A stretch of DNA of 64,000 nucleotides, from contig CANGEP010000003.1 in the NCBI GenBank assembly GCA_947452905.1, forward strand, positions 186,001-250,000, read 5' to 3'. The notes below the pieces were generated by a model. It was not told where the DNA came from and did not search any database. It saw nothing but the letters and a program-made list of their open reading frames with translations. The position numbers and the translations under genes are program-made. The stretch comes from Bacteroidota bacterium. Its GTDB lineage: Bacteria > Bacteroidota > Bacteroidia > Chitinophagales > Chitinophagaceae. Positions 18,911 to 27,142 of the stretch are shown piece by piece (positions within the stretch are counted from its first letter, which is position 1; each line of letters begins with the position of its first letter).

Positions 18911-19395
18911 GATTCAAACTCGCCCTTGGTTGTATTTTTTCTTACTTTACCTGCTTCAAATACTTTTCCGTTCATAGCAATATAAACGCCAGGTCCTAAT
19001 ACTTGCACAAATGCAAGGGCACTACCTAAATTAAAGAGCCCGTCAGAGCTACCAAATTTATAAGGTACCATAGCCCCTGTAAGTACAATCGTTTTATGTG
19101 CACAATGCCCAAGTAAATAATCGGCTGTGATAGTCATCGTGTCGGTACCATGTGTGATGAGTATTTTGGATGCATTAGTGGTATTACAAGCTTTAGCAAT
19201 GGTTTCTCTATCAGCATCCACAAAATCAAGACTATCTTTCATCATGAGCGTTTCAATGGATAATTCCAGTCGGCTTCGTCCCAAATCAAGCATTTCAAAT
19301 AAATGGGTTTCTTTAAAGTATAAACTTCCATTTAGCTCATTATACTCCTTGTCAAATGTACCTCCTGTAACAAATACTTTTATACCTGTATGCAT
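18904..19395 (-). CDS. Single-domain asparaginase-like protein
   Basis: These 163 aa correspond only to the N-terminal domain of type I/II L-asparaginases, which are usually about 330 aa. Both catalytic threonine motifs are present: T13 in VTGGTFDK and T84-D85 in THGTDTM, with the LTGAMVP segment after them. No C-terminal asparaginase domain follows, and the sequence beyond the stop is coding on the other strand, so there is no sign of a broken longer gene. It has no signal peptide and is probably cytoplasmic. It starts 2 bp after the stop of a secreted esterase gene in one operon. Activity as a short oligomer is possible but unproven. Confidence 0.8.
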   Translation of the reverse strand: MHTGIKVFVTGGTFDKEYNELNGSLYFKETHLFEMLDLGRSRLELSIETLMMKDSLDFVDADRETIAKACNTTNASKILITHGTDTMTITADYLLGHCAHKTIVLTGAMVPYKFGSSDGLFNLGSALAFVQVLGPGVYIAMNGKVFEAGKVRKNTTKGEFESY

Positions 19396-19397
19396 GG

Positions 19398-20276
19398 TTA
19401 TTTTTGTCTAAAATTATCACCAATAAAAGATAATGCATTAATGATTCCTGTTCTCCAATAGGTCCAATTATGAGCACCATCTCTCATTCTAAATTCATGA
19501 GGAACTTTTTTATCTGTTAAAGCAATATGTAATTTTGCATTTGCTACTGATAAATAGTCGTCGTCACCACAATCAATCCAATACTTAACAGCGGATAATT
19601 CTTCACTTGTTTTTTTAGTGATTATATCAAAAGCACTATTTTCTGTCCAGGTAAGATTGAGTCTTTCCTTACCTTTTAAATTTTTACCGATGGGTGCTCC
19701 ATATAATCTATTGTACTGGCCATCTTGTAAGCCCTCTAAATCACTATCTGTATAAATGGCAGCACTTAAAGGCGCGGCCGCCACAAATAAATCAGGGTGC
19801 TTTAAAGCATACATTAGAGATCCGTATCCACCCATGGATAATCCAGCTATACCACGAAATCTTTTTTCTGTTTTTACTTTATAGGTTTTCTCAATATGAG
19901 GTATTAATTCTTTAACAAAGAAATCTTCATAGTTTAAAGAGCCATCTGCTGCATTAATATAAAAACTAGAAAAGCCATCTGGTGTAACAATAACCATAGG
20001 CGGTATGACCCCCGTTTTAATGGCTTCATCTGCCAATCGATTAATTTCACCAAATTGAATCCAACCATTGTCGGCATCACCCAAACCGTGAAGCAGATAG
20101 GTGGTAGGATAGGTTCTTTCACTGGTATAATAATCTGCAGGTAAATAAATGCTGTAATGAACTTCTCTATTTAAAATCTCGCTTTTAATCACTTGTTTTT
20201 CCTTTACAAAACCTTGTGCAAAAGAAAAATTAAAAGCTATAATAGCAATGTGTAAAAAACTTATTTTTTTTATCAT
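19398..20276 (-). CDS. Secreted esterase (putative esterase D / feruloyl-esterase-like fold)
   Basis: This 292-aa alpha/beta hydrolase of the esterase D (PF00756-type) family has a signal peptide ending FSFAQ. The nucleophile elbow is GLSMGG (S147), the acid is in the IDCGDDDYL segment, and the histidine is H269 in RDGAHNWTYW. The oxyanion strand TYLLHGLGDADNGW is also typical. Related enzymes cleave feruloyl or acetyl esters from plant polysaccharides or hydrolyse S-formylglutathione; export favours a polymer or ester substrate outside the cytoplasm. It lies between the VOC gene (11 bp upstream) and the asparaginase-like gene (2 bp downstream). Confidence 0.87.
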   Translation of the reverse strand: MIKKISFLHIAIIAFNFSFAQGFVKEKQVIKSEILNREVHYSIYLPADYYTSERTYPTTYLLHGLGDADNGWIQFGEINRLADEAIKTGVIPPMVIVTPDGFSSFYINAADGSLNYEDFFVKELIPHIEKTYKVKTEKRFRGIAGLSMGGYGSLMYALKHPDLFVAAAPLSAAIYTDSDLEGLQDGQYNRLYGAPIGKNLKGKERLNLTWTENSAFDIITKKTSEELSAVKYWIDCGDDDYLSVANAKLHIALTDKKVPHEFRMRDGAHNWTYWRTGIINALSFIGDNFRQK

Positions 20277-20287
20277 TTTAATTATTT

Positions 20288-20737
20288 TTAAAATTGATCA
20301 TCATTAATTTCAATCCAATAGCCATCTGGATCTTGTAACCAAACCTGATGCACCCCATCTACTCTATTAGTAATTTTATTTTTATTGCCTTCTTTATCTT
20401 CATAGCTCCAATGAGCAGCATTTAATTGCTGTAAAAAAATAGTAAAATTGGGTACTGTAAAACAAGTGTGTTGGTTTTTATAGTAATCCTTTTTTACATC
20501 TGCTCCTTGAATTACATGTAGCATAGTGTGCTCGGCTGTTTTATACCAAATATGTTTGCCATCATGAAAAGGTTCGGCAATACTATCTAAGCCAATTATT
20601 TTTGAATAAAACGCCCCCGATTTAGCTAAGTCCATTACATAAATGGCGGTATGATTGATATGAACTTTTGATGCATTGGTTTGTGCCATAGTGAGCATTG
20701 AAAATAAAAGAAGGCCTGCCGTTAACACAATTTTCAT
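20288..20737 (-). CDS. Exported VOC-family (glyoxalase-like) protein
   Basis: This 149-aa protein has a signal peptide (ends LTMAQ) and one vicinal-oxygen-chelate module pair. H29 (HINHTAIYV), H74 (MLHVIQG), H90 (NQHTCFTV) and E143 (YWIEIN) occupy likely metal positions. The PDGYWIEIN ending is the usual glyoxalase motif. Substrate is unknown; export makes a classical cytoplasmic methylglyoxal role doubtful. It is the first gene of a minus-strand operon with the esterase and asparaginase-like genes and is divergent from the DUF1684 gene. Confidence 0.82.
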   Translation of the reverse strand: MKIVLTAGLLLFSMLTMAQTNASKVHINHTAIYVMDLAKSGAFYSKIIGLDSIAEPFHDGKHIWYKTAEHTMLHVIQGADVKKDYYKNQHTCFTVPNFTIFLQQLNAAHWSYEDKEGNKNKITNRVDGVHQVWLQDPDGYWIEINDDQF

Positions 20738-20848
20738 ATTTATTTATTTTGATCTTTCAAGGTACAAAATAATTACAATAAGCCATGCTTGTTAACTTAA
20801 TACCAATTAAATAACCTACTAAAATAATAGACTAATAAAAATTATGCC

Positions 20849-20856
20849 TATATTTG
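20849..20856 (+). promoter_or_regulatory. Bacteroidota -7 box upstream of the DUF1684 gene
   Basis: TATATTTG is a perfect match to TAnnTTTG, 32 nt before the ATG at 20889. No convincing -33 TTTG was found at about 19 nt upstream. Confidence 0.5.
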
Positions 20857-20888
20857 TACTTTCTTATATTTATGTTTAAATCCTTTCC

Positions 20889-21773
20889 ATGAAAAAATTA
20901 TTTATTCTTACTAGTTTGATATTCGTATTTACAATAGGAAAGGCACAAAATGATCCTTATTTACAATCTATTAATGATTGGCATAAAGCCAGAATTAATT
21001 ATTTAAAAGCGCCAGAAGGTTGGTTAAATTTAGAAGGACTATTTTGGCTTCACCAAGGGGTAAATAGTTTTGGCAGTAGTTCTAAGGCCGATGCGAAATA
21101 TGAACAACCCACTTTTCCCTCTGTTTTAGGTTATTTTATTTTGCAAGGCGATTCGGTTCAATGGAAAAACGAAGGAGCGCCATTAATTTCTATTAATAAT
21201 ACTACTTACAGAAACCAGTCACCCATTACTGTTTTTAACAATAATGGAGTGAATTCGGTTATGGATTACACACATTATAGTTGGGTAGTAATTAAAAGGG
21301 AAGATAAAATTGGGATTCGATTTAGAAACTATCAAGCCCCTTTATTAAAAACATTTCCTGGACTTACTTATTTCCCTATATCAACTAAATGGCGTGTTAA
21401 AGCGAAACTAGAAAAACCTATTCAAGATTTTATAATGATTTCAAATATTTTGGGCCAAACAACGGCTCAAAAATCAGCTGGGACACTTCATTTTAGTATT
21501 GATGGCAAAGAGTATACATTAGATGCTACCAATGAAGGGGCTTCTTTATTTATCGCTTTTGCCGACCTCACCACAGGAGAAACTACTTATGGATCGGGCA
21601 GGTATATGGACCTTGAAAAACCAGACGCAGAAGGCAATACCTATATTGATTTTAATAAAGCTTATAATCCACCTTGTGCTTTTACTGCTTTTGCCACTTG
21701 TCCATTACCTCCTAAACAAAACAGGCTTTCCATTGCCATACTTGCAGGAGAAAAAAAATATGGCCATCATTAA
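20889..21773 (+). CDS. Exported DUF1684 protein
   Basis: This 294-aa protein has a signal peptide ending GKAQ. The whole mature length matches the DUF1684 family: an N-terminal DWHKARINYLKAPEGWLNL with LFWLHQGVNSFGS, then the strongly conserved C-terminal block with YNPPCAF, FATCPLPP and AGEKKYGHH (two Cys and a His). The family is common in Bacteroidota and Actinobacteria and its function is not established; the conserved Cys/His block could bind metal or form a disulfide. It is followed after 24 bp by the UDP-sugar dehydrogenase gene, which appears to have its own promoter. Confidence 0.85.
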   Translation: MKKLFILTSLIFVFTIGKAQNDPYLQSINDWHKARINYLKAPEGWLNLEGLFWLHQGVNSFGSSSKADAKYEQPTFPSVLGYFILQGDSVQWKNEGAPLISINNTTYRNQSPITVFNNNGVNSVMDYTHYSWVVIKREDKIGIRFRNYQAPLLKTFPGLTYFPISTKWRVKAKLEKPIQDFIMISNILGQTTAQKSAGTLHFSIDGKEYTLDATNEGASLFIAFADLTTGETTYGSGRYMDLEKPDAEGNTYIDFNKAYNPPCAFTAFATCPLPPKQNRLSIAILAGEKKYGHH

Positions 21774-21782
21774 TGTGTCCAT

Positions 21783-21790
21783 TAACTTTG
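21783..21790 (+). promoter_or_regulatory. -7 box 7 nt before the UDP-sugar dehydrogenase start
   Basis: TAACTTTG is a perfect TAnnTTTG match ending 7 nt before the ATG at 21798. If used, transcription would begin at or within a few bases of the start codon. Confidence 0.45.
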
Positions 21791-21797
21791 GTTGCAA

Positions 21798-23066
21798 ATG
21801 AACTTTACAAATAAGCAACCAACAATTGCCATAATAGGTTTAGGCTATGTGGGCTTACCATTGGCGGTAGCTTTTGGCAAGTATTATAAGGTAGTTGGTT
21901 TTGACACCAATGTAAAACGTGTATCCTCTCTGCAAGAAGGACAAGATGATACCTTACAATGCAAAGAGGAAGAAATAAAATTAGCAACACAATTACAATT
22001 TTCTTCGGATCTAAATAGTATTGCGCATGCGCAGGTTTATATTGTAACAGTGCCCACTCCGGTAGATGAAAATAAAAACCCCGATTTACAGTCATTATTA
22101 GCGGCTTCTAAAATGATTGGCGCTATTTTAAAAAAAGGAGATATTGTAGTATATGAAAGCACTGTCTACCCTGGATGTACCGAAGAAGATTGTGTGCCAG
22201 TATTGGCAAAAGAAAGTGGCTTAGCTTTTAATATTGATTTTTTTGTAGGATATTCTCCCGAACGAATTAATCCGGGTGATACTAAAAACACACTTACTAA
22301 AATTATAAAATTAACCGCTGGCTCCACTCCTGATGCAGCAAATTATATTGATGCGCTATATGCTCGAATTATTGAAGTGGGAACTTTTAAAGTAAGTAGT
22401 ATTAAAGTAGCAGAAGCTGCCAAAGCCATTGAAAATGCACAAAGAGATATAAATATTTCTTTTGTAAATGAACTTGCTTTGATTTTTGATAAAATGAATA
22501 TTGATACTCATGAGGTGCTAGCCGCAGCAGCCACCAAATGGAATTTTTTATCCTTCAAGCCCGGCTTAGTGGGTGGGCATTGTATTGGCGTGGATCCATA
22601 TTACTTGGCTCATAAAGCAACTCAATTGGGACATACACCACAAGTAATATTATCAGGGCGAAAAGTGAATGATGCAATGAGTAGTTTTATTACCGATAAA
22701 TTAATTCGCTTATTGGCAAAAAACAATCAAGATATTAATGGGGCTAAAGTATTAATATTAGGGGTAACCTTTAAAGAGAATTGCCCGGATATTAGAAACT
22801 CAAAAGTGTTTGATATATATCATCAATTAAAGGAGAAAGGAGCCATGGTGGAGGCTTTTGATCCATTTGCAGATGCGCATGAAGTGTTGCAAAAACAGGG
22901 TATAACGCTAAGTACCGATTTAAAAATCTATGACGCTATACTTATTACTGTAGCACACAGCTTTTTTGTTTCCCTTAACTATGAGCAATTAAAAACATCG
23001 GAGGCAACTGTTATTTTTGATACCAAAGCTATCTTGGATAAAAAAATAGTTACAGCAAGGCTGTAA
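21798..23066 (+). CDS. tviB: UDP-N-acetyl-sugar 6-dehydrogenase (TviB/WbpO-like)
   Basis: This 422-aa NAD-dependent nucleotide-sugar dehydrogenase oxidises C6 of a UDP-N-acetylhexosamine to the uronic acid. It shows the Rossmann motif GLGYVGLP (residues 14-21), the catalytic cysteine C262 in GGHCIGVDPYYL, and the C-terminal domain motif LGVTFKENCPDIRNSKV. The start was set to the ATG at 21798; the longer frame begins with TTG. No other polysaccharide gene lies nearby, so it is an orphan here. A terminator stem overlaps its last codons. The choice between GlcNAc and GalNAc substrates is not resolved. Confidence 0.9.
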   Translation: MNFTNKQPTIAIIGLGYVGLPLAVAFGKYYKVVGFDTNVKRVSSLQEGQDDTLQCKEEEIKLATQLQFSSDLNSIAHAQVYIVTVPTPVDENKNPDLQSLLAASKMIGAILKKGDIVVYESTVYPGCTEEDCVPVLAKESGLAFNIDFFVGYSPERINPGDTKNTLTKIIKLTAGSTPDAANYIDALYARIIEVGTFKVSSIKVAEAAKAIENAQRDINISFVNELALIFDKMNIDTHEVLAAAATKWNFLSFKPGLVGGHCIGVDPYYLAHKATQLGHTPQVILSGRKVNDAMSSFITDKLIRLLAKNNQDINGAKVLILGVTFKENCPDIRNSKVFDIYHQLKEKGAMVEAFDPFADAHEVLQKQGITLSTDLKIYDAILITVAHSFFVSLNYEQLKTSEATVIFDTKAILDKKIVTARL

Positions 23067-23077
23067 CTATTTTTTTA
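23041..23077 (+). terminator. Terminator overlapping the end of the dehydrogenase gene
   Basis: The perfect 11-bp stem ATAGTTACAGC/GCTGTAACTAT (23046-23056 with 23060-23070) is followed by a T run. The right arm contains the TAA stop codon, so the terminator is partly coding. A 5' A run may also let it serve the convergent gene. Confidence 0.85.
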
Positions 23078-23092
23078 TCCTCCCTTACAAAT

Positions 23093-25177
23093 TTATTGAG
23101 GATGATAAATTTTTTCTGCTTTTTTAAGTACTTCGTTTTTATCAAGCGTCATAGGTTTTAAAATTTGTTTCTGATACATTTCTCTTTGATCTGCAAAATG
23201 CGCACTTTCTTTATGCATGCTTGCTCCAAATGTATTGACCGTTTCTATATGTGGTAAGCTACCGTCTTTAGGGAAACGAACTAAATTAATATAAGCATCT
23301 CCACTATTCATCTTGCGTGTTCCATTCATATAAGGCTCAGACATTACTGCAGCTAATACATCTGGCATTCCTCCTTGGGGCCAGCTTTCATCGCCACGCA
23401 CTAATTTTTGTAAATCTCCTAAAACAATATCGGTGCGTCCAAAATTTTGCAATAGGTAATCATTAATTTGTTGGTAAACAATAAGCGCTTCGTCTAAGGT
23501 TAATTTATCTTCTTTACGCTTTTTCATAACTTTTGGCACTAAATAATAAGCCAGATTATAAATAGCAGCTCCTTTACTTTCGGCCACTGCTGCATGATCC
23601 CAGCTTTTTAAAGTAGATATAATACTTGCAAGATTAGGATATTTATTTTCGTCAATTAAAAACATGCTATCTGCATTGTATCCATAAGGGAACAAAATTT
23701 TTGTAGGTAAGCTTCGATCAAATTTAATACGCTTTAAATCATCGTAGCTAATTTTTTCTTGCATATCTATTAAATCTTTAGCACGTCTAGATCGGTTATT
23801 GTGATAAGTTTCATATCCATCATTTACGTCATATTTTTTAGGATCTAAATTATATTTTTCGTCGGTGGCTAAAAAAGGCGAATGATTGGTATTAAATAAA
23901 TAGCCACTTGCTGGATTTAATTGTTGTGGCAAATCAGATAATGGTTTAAACTTTGTCCATAAAGTTTGTCTTGTGTTACCAGGCAAAGTACTATTCCAAT
24001 GATAAGCAGTATCTGGATTGCGATAAGGCATTTTTCCATTAGAAATATAAAATATTGTATCCTTATTATCGGCATACATAATATTAAACATGGGTAAATG
24101 ATTTTGTGTTAATGCCTTTTTAAAGCTCGTAAAATTGGTAGCTCTATTCATAGCATACCATTGTTGTAAAGCACCAGCATCCATGAGAGAAGGCAAACGC
24201 ATAGCAAAATATTTTCCTTTGGGTGTTGCTACTGTAGGTCCATAAATTGTATTGTATACAGTTCGATAAACAGGAAAAGGAATTCCTTTAATTGATAATT
24301 TAATTCTTCTTTTTTCCAAGGGCAACCACTCATCGTCAACTTTATAAAATCCAGGATGCTCTTTATCGGTTTGTAATTGATAGATATCTATTTTATCTTG
24401 AAAATTAACCGTATGTGCCCAAGCTAAATTAGGTGTAACTCCATGAAAAATTAAGGGTGCTCCTGGAAACAATCCCCCTAGTATATTCCAACCTTCTTCA
24501 CTTTGTAAATGTGCTTCATAAAAAGCAGTTGCTCCTTCAATGGGTTGATGTGCATTTATCACTAACATGTTTTCGCCAGTAGTTGATTTTGATGCATGAA
24601 TGGCAAAAGTGTTACTACCTTCCCCCGTAAAACCGGGTAGATGAGGTATTGTACCGTCTAATATTTTAGGTAATGCTTTATCAACACCACAAAATACAGC
24701 TACCGAAAAAACGGTAGTGGCTAAGTAGTCCTCAACACTTACCGGAAAAACGTTTTTATTTAATACTTCCGATGGATGTGCTTTAGCGTAGGCTTCTAAG
24801 CCCATTAAATAGCCTTTTATTAAAGAGATAAATTTTGGGTCCATTGATCCAATTTGCTCGTCTACCACTGCTCTTGCATTTAGCAAACCCACTACAAAAT
24901 CTACGGGAGCTCCTTTTTTTCCTAAATAAGTGGATAGTTTTCCTTTACCACTTAATAGCAAAGTTTGAATGGTGGTAAAATCATCTTCGGCATGCGCCCA
25001 AGCCAATCCATAAGCTACTTCGGGATCAGTGGGTGCAAAAATATGAGGTACGCCATAAGCGTCTCTGGCTATCGTTATTTTTTCCAGATGTATGATGGGT
25101 GCATTTTGTGCATGCACAAAGCATACACAAAAAGTAAATACAAAAACGCTAATGATTTTTTTAAAAGATGGCTGCAT
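23093..25177 (-). CDS. Penicillin acylase family hydrolase
   Basis: This 694-aa Ntn-hydrolase precursor has a signal peptide (cleavage near CFVHAQ). The N-terminal ITIARDAYGVPHIFAPTDPE motif is the family start. The autocatalytic nucleophile is S188 in GEGSNTFAIHAS, which would become the N-terminus of the beta chain. The family cleaves amides such as penicillins, acyl-homoserine lactones or N-acyl amino acids; substrate cannot be told from sequence. A paralogue about 5 kb away (30602) has the same design. It stands alone, convergent with the dehydrogenase gene. Confidence 0.92.
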   Translation of the reverse strand: MQPSFKKIISVFVFTFCVCFVHAQNAPIIHLEKITIARDAYGVPHIFAPTDPEVAYGLAWAHAEDDFTTIQTLLLSGKGKLSTYLGKKGAPVDFVVGLLNARAVVDEQIGSMDPKFISLIKGYLMGLEAYAKAHPSEVLNKNVFPVSVEDYLATTVFSVAVFCGVDKALPKILDGTIPHLPGFTGEGSNTFAIHASKSTTGENMLVINAHQPIEGATAFYEAHLQSEEGWNILGGLFPGAPLIFHGVTPNLAWAHTVNFQDKIDIYQLQTDKEHPGFYKVDDEWLPLEKRRIKLSIKGIPFPVYRTVYNTIYGPTVATPKGKYFAMRLPSLMDAGALQQWYAMNRATNFTSFKKALTQNHLPMFNIMYADNKDTIFYISNGKMPYRNPDTAYHWNSTLPGNTRQTLWTKFKPLSDLPQQLNPASGYLFNTNHSPFLATDEKYNLDPKKYDVNDGYETYHNNRSRRAKDLIDMQEKISYDDLKRIKFDRSLPTKILFPYGYNADSMFLIDENKYPNLASIISTLKSWDHAAVAESKGAAIYNLAYYLVPKVMKKRKEDKLTLDEALIVYQQINDYLLQNFGRTDIVLGDLQKLVRGDESWPQGGMPDVLAAVMSEPYMNGTRKMNSGDAYINLVRFPKDGSLPHIETVNTFGASMHKESAHFADQREMYQKQILKPMTLDKNEVLKKAEKIYHPQ

Positions 25178-25220
25178 TGTTTTATTTTAAAAATGAGAAC
25201 TGTAATTTATAGATTATATC

Positions 25221-25228
25221 TAAATTTG
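25221..25228 (+). promoter_or_regulatory. Bacteroidota -7 box upstream of the small HAD gene
   Basis: TAAATTTG is a perfect TAnnTTTG match in the 81-bp divergent gap, 30 nt before the ATG at 25259. Confidence 0.5.
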
Positions 25229-25258
25229 CGCTACTTATTACTAACTAAATAGATAACA

Positions 25259-25600
25259 ATGATAGAGTCAAAAAGGTTTGGATCCAATAAAGCATTAGTG
25301 GATATAGATGAAACTATCTGCTTTTATTCAAATAAAAGAGCCTATGAATTAGCTGAACCCAATTTTGATAATATCGCTAAAATTAATAAGTTGTATGAAG
25401 AAGGCTGGCATATCACTTATTGGACAGGAAGAGGTGAAAGCTCCAAGAGAGATTTAAGAGCACTAACTTTAAGCCAACTTACTACATGGGGTTGCAAGTT
25501 TCATGAGTTAATTACTGGCTATGATCCAAATGGCGGGCCTACAAAACCTAATTTTGATTTAGTAATTGACGATAAAGCAAAGCGAATCGAAGAGCTATAG
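25259..25600 (+). CDS. Small HAD-like phosphatase domain protein
   Basis: This 113-aa single-domain protein has HAD motif I as ALVDIDETIC (D15, D17), a motif II region TYWTGRGE and an acidic motif IV LVIDDKAKR. The size and motif spacing resemble short capsule-biosynthesis or polynucleotide-phosphatase-like HAD proteins without a cap domain. It has no signal peptide, so it should act in the cytoplasm on a small phosphorylated molecule. It stands alone, convergent with the TIGR02206 gene, 5 bp away. Fold assignment is good; substrate unknown. Confidence 0.8.
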   Translation: MIESKRFGSNKALVDIDETICFYSNKRAYELAEPNFDNIAKINKLYEEGWHITYWTGRGESSKRDLRALTLSQLTTWGCKFHELITGYDPNGGPTKPNFDLVIDDKAKRIEEL

Positions 25601-25605
25601 TAAGC

Positions 25606-26325
25606 TTATGAGGCTTTGATAGATTTTGCGCTTAGTTTATTTTTTTTAGCAAAGGGTAAGTAAAATATCCAAAAATGTAAAAGCGCCACTGCTTCTAAAA
25701 CCAAAATATAATAAGGCCAATCTCCTATTACAAAAGGATTATCTACTTCGGGCTTATGTGATAAGTACATGTAATTAGCGCCTACCATGTAATTAATTAT
25801 ACTTACAAAAACTACTACAAGTTGCGTATAACCTAATACATATAGCCATGATTTGGGTCGTGGGGTAAAATTATAATGCACCACCAAATACGCAACAACC
25901 AAAAGTAGACCTCCATGATTAATAAAATAACCATAAAAATTATAACCCTCCATGCCTACAGTAAATTCAGGTGTTAATAAGGAGTGTATCCCTCCTGCTA
26001 ATCCCCAATAATAAATTAGTTCGGCCATCCATTGCTTATAATTAAATAGTACAATAATGCATAGTATATTGGTAATACTACATAAATGAACAGGAAGGCT
26101 TTGTTGCAGGTTCCAATAACCATGACTATAATTATACCAGTTTTCGCCCAAAGTGTTTAAAATTAAAACAAGCGCAATAAAAATATCGTAGTTACGATGC
26201 TTTAATTGTTTCCAGTGTAAGGGAAGGCGAACTATAAGTACAATAATAAATACAACTACTATTATACACTCCCACCAAAAAGAAGAAAAAGGAGTAATAA
26301 AAGCAGGAGGATGAAATTGACCCAT
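25606..26325 (-). CDS. TIGR02206-family (YwaF-like) integral membrane protein
   Basis: This 239-aa protein has about seven predicted TM helices. The conserved core LPVHLCSITNILCIIVLFNY with ELIYYWGLAGGIHSLLTPEF identifies the TIGR02206/YwaF family, whose function is unknown. It is the last gene in the minus-strand run that begins with the two ATP-grasp genes, 9 bp after the DUF1080 gene. Co-transcription is likely from spacing, but a functional link to the ligases is only inference. Confidence 0.83.
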   Translation of the reverse strand: MGQFHPPAFITPFSSFWWECIIVVVFIIVLIVRLPLHWKQLKHRNYDIFIALVLILNTLGENWYNYSHGYWNLQQSLPVHLCSITNILCIIVLFNYKQWMAELIYYWGLAGGIHSLLTPEFTVGMEGYNFYGYFINHGGLLLVVAYLVVHYNFTPRPKSWLYVLGYTQLVVVFVSIINYMVGANYMYLSHKPEVDNPFVIGDWPYYILVLEAVALLHFWIFYLPFAKKNKLSAKSIKAS

Positions 26326-26334
26326 AGCTAATTT

Positions 26335-27111
26335 TTAAAGTGGACGAATCCAAATATTACGGTAGCTTATAGGATTACCATCATCTCCATGATCTTGGAA
26401 AAATAAGGGTAAAGTAGCTGGATGTTTTTTATACACTGGTTTAGTGACCCAGTCGGTGGGTCCTAATAATTTTACATTGTTTTGTACTAAAACGCCATTA
26501 TGTAATAAAGTAACAGTGGCTGGGCTAGTAAGGCTTCCGTCTTCTTTAAATAGGGGTGCTTTAAAAATAATATCATAAGCTTGCCAATTTCCTGGTTCTC
26601 TACTTGCATTCACTAATGGAATATGTTGTTTATAAACAGCCGCTGCTTGACCATTTGAGTAAGTGGGATTTTTATAAGAGTCTAACACTTGTATTTCATA
26701 CAAACCCATTAAATATACTCCACTATTACCTCTGGATTGTCCGGCTCCTTTAACATTAGCAGGGGTTCTAAATTCAACATGTAATTGGCAGTCGCCAAAA
26801 GATTGATTAGTGATTAAATCACCTGCTCCTTTAACATCTGTTAAGGCGCCATCAGGATCAATTTTCCAACCAATTTTTTTACCATCTCTTCCATGAAATG
26901 CCGAAAAATCTTTTCCATTATATAAAATAATCGCATCAGAAGGGGCATCATTAATAAAATTACCTGCCACTACTTCTGGTACATTGGTCCAAACCTCTAA
27001 TTTGGCAGCTTCGGCGGCAATGCTATCTTGATATGATTTATATTTTGCTTGTGCATGGCTACTTGTAGCAATACTAATACAAGCCAATAATAGGGCTAAT
27101 GTTTTTTTCAT
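26335..27111 (-). CDS. DUF1080 (3-keto-disaccharide hydrolase-like) secreted protein
   Basis: This 258-aa protein has a signal peptide (ends TSSHAQ) and one concanavalin-like jelly-roll of the DUF1080 family. Diagnostic segments are ILYNGKDFSAFHGRDG, DLITNQSFGDCQLHVEFRTP, RGNSGVYLMGLYEIQVLDSY and the closing YRNIWIRPL. Several members act on 3-keto-glycosides or bind glycans. It follows the ATP-grasp/SET gene by 31 bp and precedes the TIGR02206 gene by 9 bp. Whether it belongs functionally with the ligases is unclear. Confidence 0.87.
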   Translation of the reverse strand: MKKTLALLLACISIATSSHAQAKYKSYQDSIAAEAAKLEVWTNVPEVVAGNFINDAPSDAIILYNGKDFSAFHGRDGKKIGWKIDPDGALTDVKGAGDLITNQSFGDCQLHVEFRTPANVKGAGQSRGNSGVYLMGLYEIQVLDSYKNPTYSNGQAAAVYKQHIPLVNASREPGNWQAYDIIFKAPLFKEDGSLTSPATVTLLHNGVLVQNNVKLLGPTDWVTKPVYKKHPATLPLFFQDHGDDGNPISYRNIWIRPL

Positions 27112-27142
27112 AATGGCGTTATTAATTTCTAAATTAAGAAAA

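Noticed and set aside
18904-19395. Asparaginase pseudogene
   Set aside because: Both catalytic motifs are intact and no remnant of a C-terminal domain follows; the next bases code for another gene.
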